Source: Micromonospora sp. WMMD1082
GTDB lineage: Bacteria; Actinomycetota; Actinomycetes; Mycobacteriales; Micromonosporaceae
Direction of reading: 5' to 3'
Assembly: GCF_029626175.1 (NCBI RefSeq)
Contig: NZ_JARUBM010000002.1
Coordinates: forward strand, 5,473,001 to 5,537,000
Length of the DNA: 64,000 nt
Each line of letters opens with the position of its first letter. Within the stretch, counting starts at the first letter, position 1. Below the pieces are notes generated by a model that saw nothing but the letters and a program-made list of their open reading frames with translations, was not told the origin of the DNA and searched no databases. A program made the position numbers and the translations under genes. Positions 61,223 through 64,000 of this stretch are shown piece by piece.

Positions 61223-62523
61223 CGCCACGCCGGGCCGTCCGGGAAACGGAAGGTGGCGATCGACTCGGGGTGCATGGTGGCGCTGTAGCCGGGTGCGGTC
61301 GGCAGCAGGTAGCGCCCGTCGCGGGTGCGTACCGGGTCGACGAAGTGCTCGTGCAGGTGGTCCACGTACTCCACCATCCGTCCCTCCAGACTGGTGCCCA
61401 CCCGCAGGTAGTCGAAGATCGCCAGGTGCTGCACGTACTCGCAGAGGCCGACGCCCCCGGCGTGCGGGCAGACCGGCACGCCGAACTCCGCGGCCATCAG
61501 GATCTCGGCGAGGATCTCGTTGACCCCGCCCACCCGGCAGGCGTCGATCTGCATGACGCCGATCGCCTCGGCCTGCAACAGCTGCTTGAAGATGACTTTG
61601 TTGGCGGCGACCTCGCCGGTGGCGACCCGGCACCGCCCGCCGGTCAGCTCGGCCATCGCGCGGGCGATGCGGGCATGGCCGAGCACGTCGTCGGCGTGCG
61701 TCGGCTCCTCGATCCAGTACGGGTCGACCTCGGCGAGGGCGGTCATGTTGGTGATCGCCTCGTCGACGTCCCACACCTGGTTGGCGTCCATCATCAGCAG
61801 CGCGTCCGGGCCGATCTCCGCCCGGATGATCCGGGCGCGGCGCAGGTCGTCGGCGGGCGGGCCGCCGACCTTCATCTTCATCGCCCGCCAGCCCGCCGCG
61901 TACGCGGCGCGGGTCAGGGACCGCACCTTGTCGTCGGGATAGCCGAGCCAGCCGACCGAGGTGGTGTACGAGGGGAAGCCGTCGCGCTCCAGCACCGCGA
62001 GCCGGTCGGCGAGCCCGTCGCGTCCCTTGTCGAGGATCGCGGCGGCCTGGTCGGGGGTGAGCGCGTCGGTGATGTGCCGGAAGTCGACGTTGGCCACCAG
62101 TTCCTCGGTGGACAGCTCGGCCAGATAGCGCCACATCGGCTTGCCGGCCAGCTTGGCCCGCAGATCCCACACCGCGTTGACCAGCGCGCCGGTGGCCATG
62201 TGGATGACCCCCTTCTCCGGGCCCAGCCAGCGCAGCTGCACGTCGGCGACGAGGGAGCGCCAGAAGGCCACCGGCTCGGCGGCGATCTCGTCGATCGTAC
62301 GGCCGGTCACGTGGTGTTGCAGGGCGCGTACCGCGGCGCAGGTGATCTCGTTGCCGCGGCCGTTGGTGAAGGTGAACCCCGCGCCGGTGGGCCCGCCGTC
62401 GGTGCTCAGCTCCACGTAGGTGGCCGAGTAGTCACCGCGGTTGATCGCGTCGGAGCCGTCGCCGCTGGCGGCGGTCGGGAACCGCACGTCGTGCACGGTG
62501 ACCCCGGTGATGGTAACCGTCAC
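61219..62523 (-). CDS. L-fuconate dehydratase-type enolase
   Basis: A 434-residue enolase-superfamily dehydratase. It carries AGWRAMKMKVGGPPADDLRR (the KxK base), LLMMDANQVWDVDEAITNMT (first metal Asp), YWIEEPTHADDVLGHARIAR (metal Glu), RVATGEVAANKVIFKQLLQA (metal Glu) and VPVCPHAGGVGLCEYVQHLA (acid/base His). This set and the QIDACRVGGVNE segment match fuconate dehydratases (ENOSF1 type) closely. GTG 62523 follows AAAGGG by seven bases. It converts a sugar acid to its 2-keto-3-deoxy form. Confidence 0.93.
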   Translation of the reverse strand: MTVTITGVTVHDVRFPTAASGDGSDAINRGDYSATYVELSTDGGPTGAGFTFTNGRGNEITCAAVRALQHHVTGRTIDEIAAEPVAFWRSLVADVQLRWLGPEKGVIHMATGALVNAVWDLRAKLAGKPMWRYLAELSTEELVANVDFRHITDALTPDQAAAILDKGRDGLADRLAVLERDGFPSYTTSVGWLGYPDDKVRSLTRAAYAAGWRAMKMKVGGPPADDLRRARIIRAEIGPDALLMMDANQVWDVDEAITNMTALAEVDPYWIEEPTHADDVLGHARIARAMAELTGGRCRVATGEVAANKVIFKQLLQAEAIGVMQIDACRVGGVNEILAEILMAAEFGVPVCPHAGGVGLCEYVQHLAIFDYLRVGTSLEGRMVEYVDHLHEHFVDPVRTRDGRYLLPTAPGYSATMHPESIATFRFPDGPAWR

Positions 62524-62578
62524 TGAGCTGCCCTTTCGTTCGCGACTGCGGTGCTCCGCTGCGCTGCGCTCCTCGCGC

Positions 62579-64000
62579 TCACCGTGCCTCCCCGAACTTG
62601 AAGACCTGCTTCGGCAGCCGGTACGCGAGGTCGACGACGGTCTCGGCCGCCTCGTCCATGGGCAACCGGTGCTCGGCGACCAGCCGGGCCAGGAAGCCGG
62701 CGTCGATGCGGCGCGCCACGTCGTGGCGGACCGGGATGGAGCAGAACGCCCGGGTGTCGTCGACGAACCCGGCGGTGTTGTAGAAGCCGGCCGTCTCGGT
62801 GACCGTCTCGCGGAACCGGCGCAGCACCTCGGGGGAGTCCAGGAACCACCAGGGCGCGCCGAGCAGCAGGGCGGCGTATCCGCCGGCCAGCGGCGCCAGT
62901 TCCCGGGTGAAGGTGTCCTCGTCGAGGGTGTAGAGCACCACCCGCAGCCGGGGATCGTTGCCGTACGCGTCCAGCAGCGGGGCGAGGGCGTGCACGTACT
63001 CGGTGACCTGCGGGATGTCGCCGCCGACGTCGCGGCCGTGCCGGGCGTGCAGCCACCGGTTGTGGTTGCGCACCGCGCCCGGGTGCAGCTGCATGACCAG
63101 GCCGTCGTCGAGCGACATCCGGGCGAACTCCACCAGCATGTGGGCGCGGAACGCCTCGGCGTCGCCGGGCTCCGCCGCGCCCCGGCGGAGCCGGTCGAAC
63201 AGCGTCGCCGCGCCGGCGCCCAGGTCGAGGGTGCGGGCGGTGGGGTGGCCGTGGTCGGAGGAGGTGGCACCCGCGCCGATGAACGCGGCCCGGCGCGAGC
63301 GCAGGGCGGCCAGGTAGCCGGCGTACGTACCGGTGTCCTCCCCGGCGATCTCGCCGAGCCGGTCGACATTGTCCGACCAGCCCTCGAAGTCCGGGTCCAC
63401 CACGTTGTCCGGGCGGAACGTGGTGACCACCCGCCCGCCCGGACCGCCCCAGCCGTCGGCGGCGAGCTTGGCGTGCCGGCCCAGGTCGTCCAGGGGGGAC
63501 TCGGTGGTGGCGAGCACCTCGATGTTGAACCGCTCGAACAGCGCCCGGGGCCGGAAGTCGGGCTCGGCGAGCCGGGCGGCCAGCGCGTCGTACACCTCGT
63601 CGGCGGTCTGCCGGGTGAGTCGGGTGTCGACGCCGAACACCTCGGTGAAGGTCTGCTCCAGCCACAGCCGCGACGGGGTGCCCCGGAACAGGTGCCAGTG
63701 GTCGGCGAAGCGGCGCCAGATCCGCCGCCCGTCGGTCTCCACCGGGCTGCCGTCGTGGCTGGGCACGCCCAGCTCGCCCGGGGCGACGCCCTGGCTGAGC
63801 AGCATCCGGGTCACGTAGTGGTCGGGCACGATGAGCAACTGGGACGGGTCGGGGAACGGCTGGTCCTCGGCCAGCATCGCCGGGTCGACGTGCCCGTGCG
63901 GTGAGATGATGGGCAGCTGCGCCACCAGCGCGTACAACTCCCGGGCCAGCGCGCGTTGGCCCGGCTCGGCGGGGAGGAGCAGGTCGGGTCGGGTCGAGGT
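62579..64000 (-). CDS. uxaC: Uronate (glucuronate/galacturonate) isomerase, 5' end outside window
   Basis: The visible 473 residues lack only a short N-terminus. They include the metal motif LPIISPHGHVDPAML with two His, LIVPDHYVTRMLLSQGV, and FNIEVLATTESPLDDL. VMQLHPGAVRNHNRWL carries the His and Arg of the active site. The C-terminal PWWFLDSPEVLRRFRETVTE and FKFGEAR follow. UxaC interconverts glucuronate with fructuronate, or galacturonate with tagaturonate, the first step after pectin breakdown. The stop lies 55 bases before the dehydratase start. In-frame codons continue to the window edge, so the true start lies beyond 64000. Confidence 0.95.
   Translation of the reverse strand, partial: TSTRPDLLLPAEPGQRALARELYALVAQLPIISPHGHVDPAMLAEDQPFPDPSQLLIVPDHYVTRMLLSQGVAPGELGVPSHDGSPVETDGRRIWRRFADHWHLFRGTPSRLWLEQTFTEVFGVDTRLTRQTADEVYDALAARLAEPDFRPRALFERFNIEVLATTESPLDDLGRHAKLAADGWGGPGGRVVTTFRPDNVVDPDFEGWSDNVDRLGEIAGEDTGTYAGYLAALRSRRAAFIGAGATSSDHGHPTARTLDLGAGAATLFDRLRRGAAEPGDAEAFRAHMLVEFARMSLDDGLVMQLHPGAVRNHNRWLHARHGRDVGGDIPQVTEYVHALAPLLDAYGNDPRLRVVLYTLDEDTFTRELAPLAGGYAALLLGAPWWFLDSPEVLRRFRETVTETAGFYNTAGFVDDTRAFCSIPVRHDVARRIDAGFLARLVAEHRLPMDEAAETVVDLAYRLPKQVFKFGEAR

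Noticed and set aside
1..64000. tRNA, rRNA or CRISPR array
   Set aside because: No cloverleaf-like sequence with a T-loop motif, no rRNA signature and no regularly spaced repeats were seen on reading both strands. A tRNAscan-SE and CRISPR search would settle this.

Overview
The window is very GC-rich (about 70% or more), with GTG/TTG starts, tightly overlapped genes and many actinobacterial families: DUF397/XRE pairs, DUF5753, DUF574 methyltransferase, DUF2637, LLM F420-type oxidoreductase, NB-ARC/TPR regulator, and the SCO2521-SCO2525 cassette. A Micromonosporaceae chromosome, probably Micromonospora, fits best. This is a judgement from gene content and codon use; no rRNA or other decisive marker is present, and I saw no tRNA, rRNA or CRISPR array.

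Region 1 (1-28.5 kb) is mostly chromosomal. It starts with the 3' end of a YciO/Sua5-family gene, followed by an NB-ARC/TPR regulator, a MobA-like nucleotidyltransferase and a LemA + DUF2207-like membrane pair. Next is a complete five-gene cassette matching SCO2525-2524-2523-2522 plus convergent SCO2521 (5.8-11.5 kb), of unknown function. A 1404-residue DUF4062-NACHT-HEAT STAND NTPase follows. Then a DtxR/IdeR-like iron box sits between two DUF2470 genes and a zinc-ligand-free ribosomal protein S4. The rest is housekeeping: lipoprotein, F420 oxidoreductase, methyltransferase/Nudix pair, LtrA, aldo/keto reductase with TetR, secreted X-Pro peptidase, PPC protein and DUF4184 protein.

Region 2 (28,539-46,991) is an approximately 18.45-kb genomic island inserted precisely inside a DUF574-type SAM methyltransferase gene. 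The C-terminal half of that gene lies at 28,064-28,538 and the N-terminal half at 46,987-47,314. Both junctions carry GATCG, and removing the island restores a continuous reading frame. The left end holds nested insertion sequences: an IS256-family element whose transposase is split by a 397-bp MITE-like element, with an intact ISL3-family element inserted at its tip. The cargo is (a) an ArsR/DUF5937 regulator with a divergent MFS exporter; (b) a lower-GC unit with a 54-residue possible precursor peptide, a perfect 20-bp hairpin, an M29-like metallopeptidase and a methyltransferase; (c) a minus-strand group of regulators, tiny Cys-containing proteins, a radical SAM enzyme, two nuclease-fold-like proteins, a P-loop kinase and a Nudix hydrolase; (d) a divergent XRE-DUF5753/DUF397 pair with a palindromic operator; and (e) DUF2637 and DUF6907-like genes. 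No integrase, replication or transfer gene was found.

Region 3 (47-64 kb) returns to the chromosome: a small membrane protein, a MESH1/RelA-like HD hydrolase, an AbiEi/DUF559-like protein, two membrane-anchored proteins, and a frameshifted SF1 helicase. It ends in a minus-strand pectin/uronate locus. In transcription order this is uronate isomerase (running off the window), L-fuconate dehydratase-type enolase, mannitol-dehydrogenase-type oxidoreductase and Gfo/Idh/MocA oxidoreductase, the last three joined by 4-base overlaps. Two secreted PL1 pectate lyases follow. The secreted enzymes would cut pectin and the intracellular enzymes would process uronates and deoxysugar acids.
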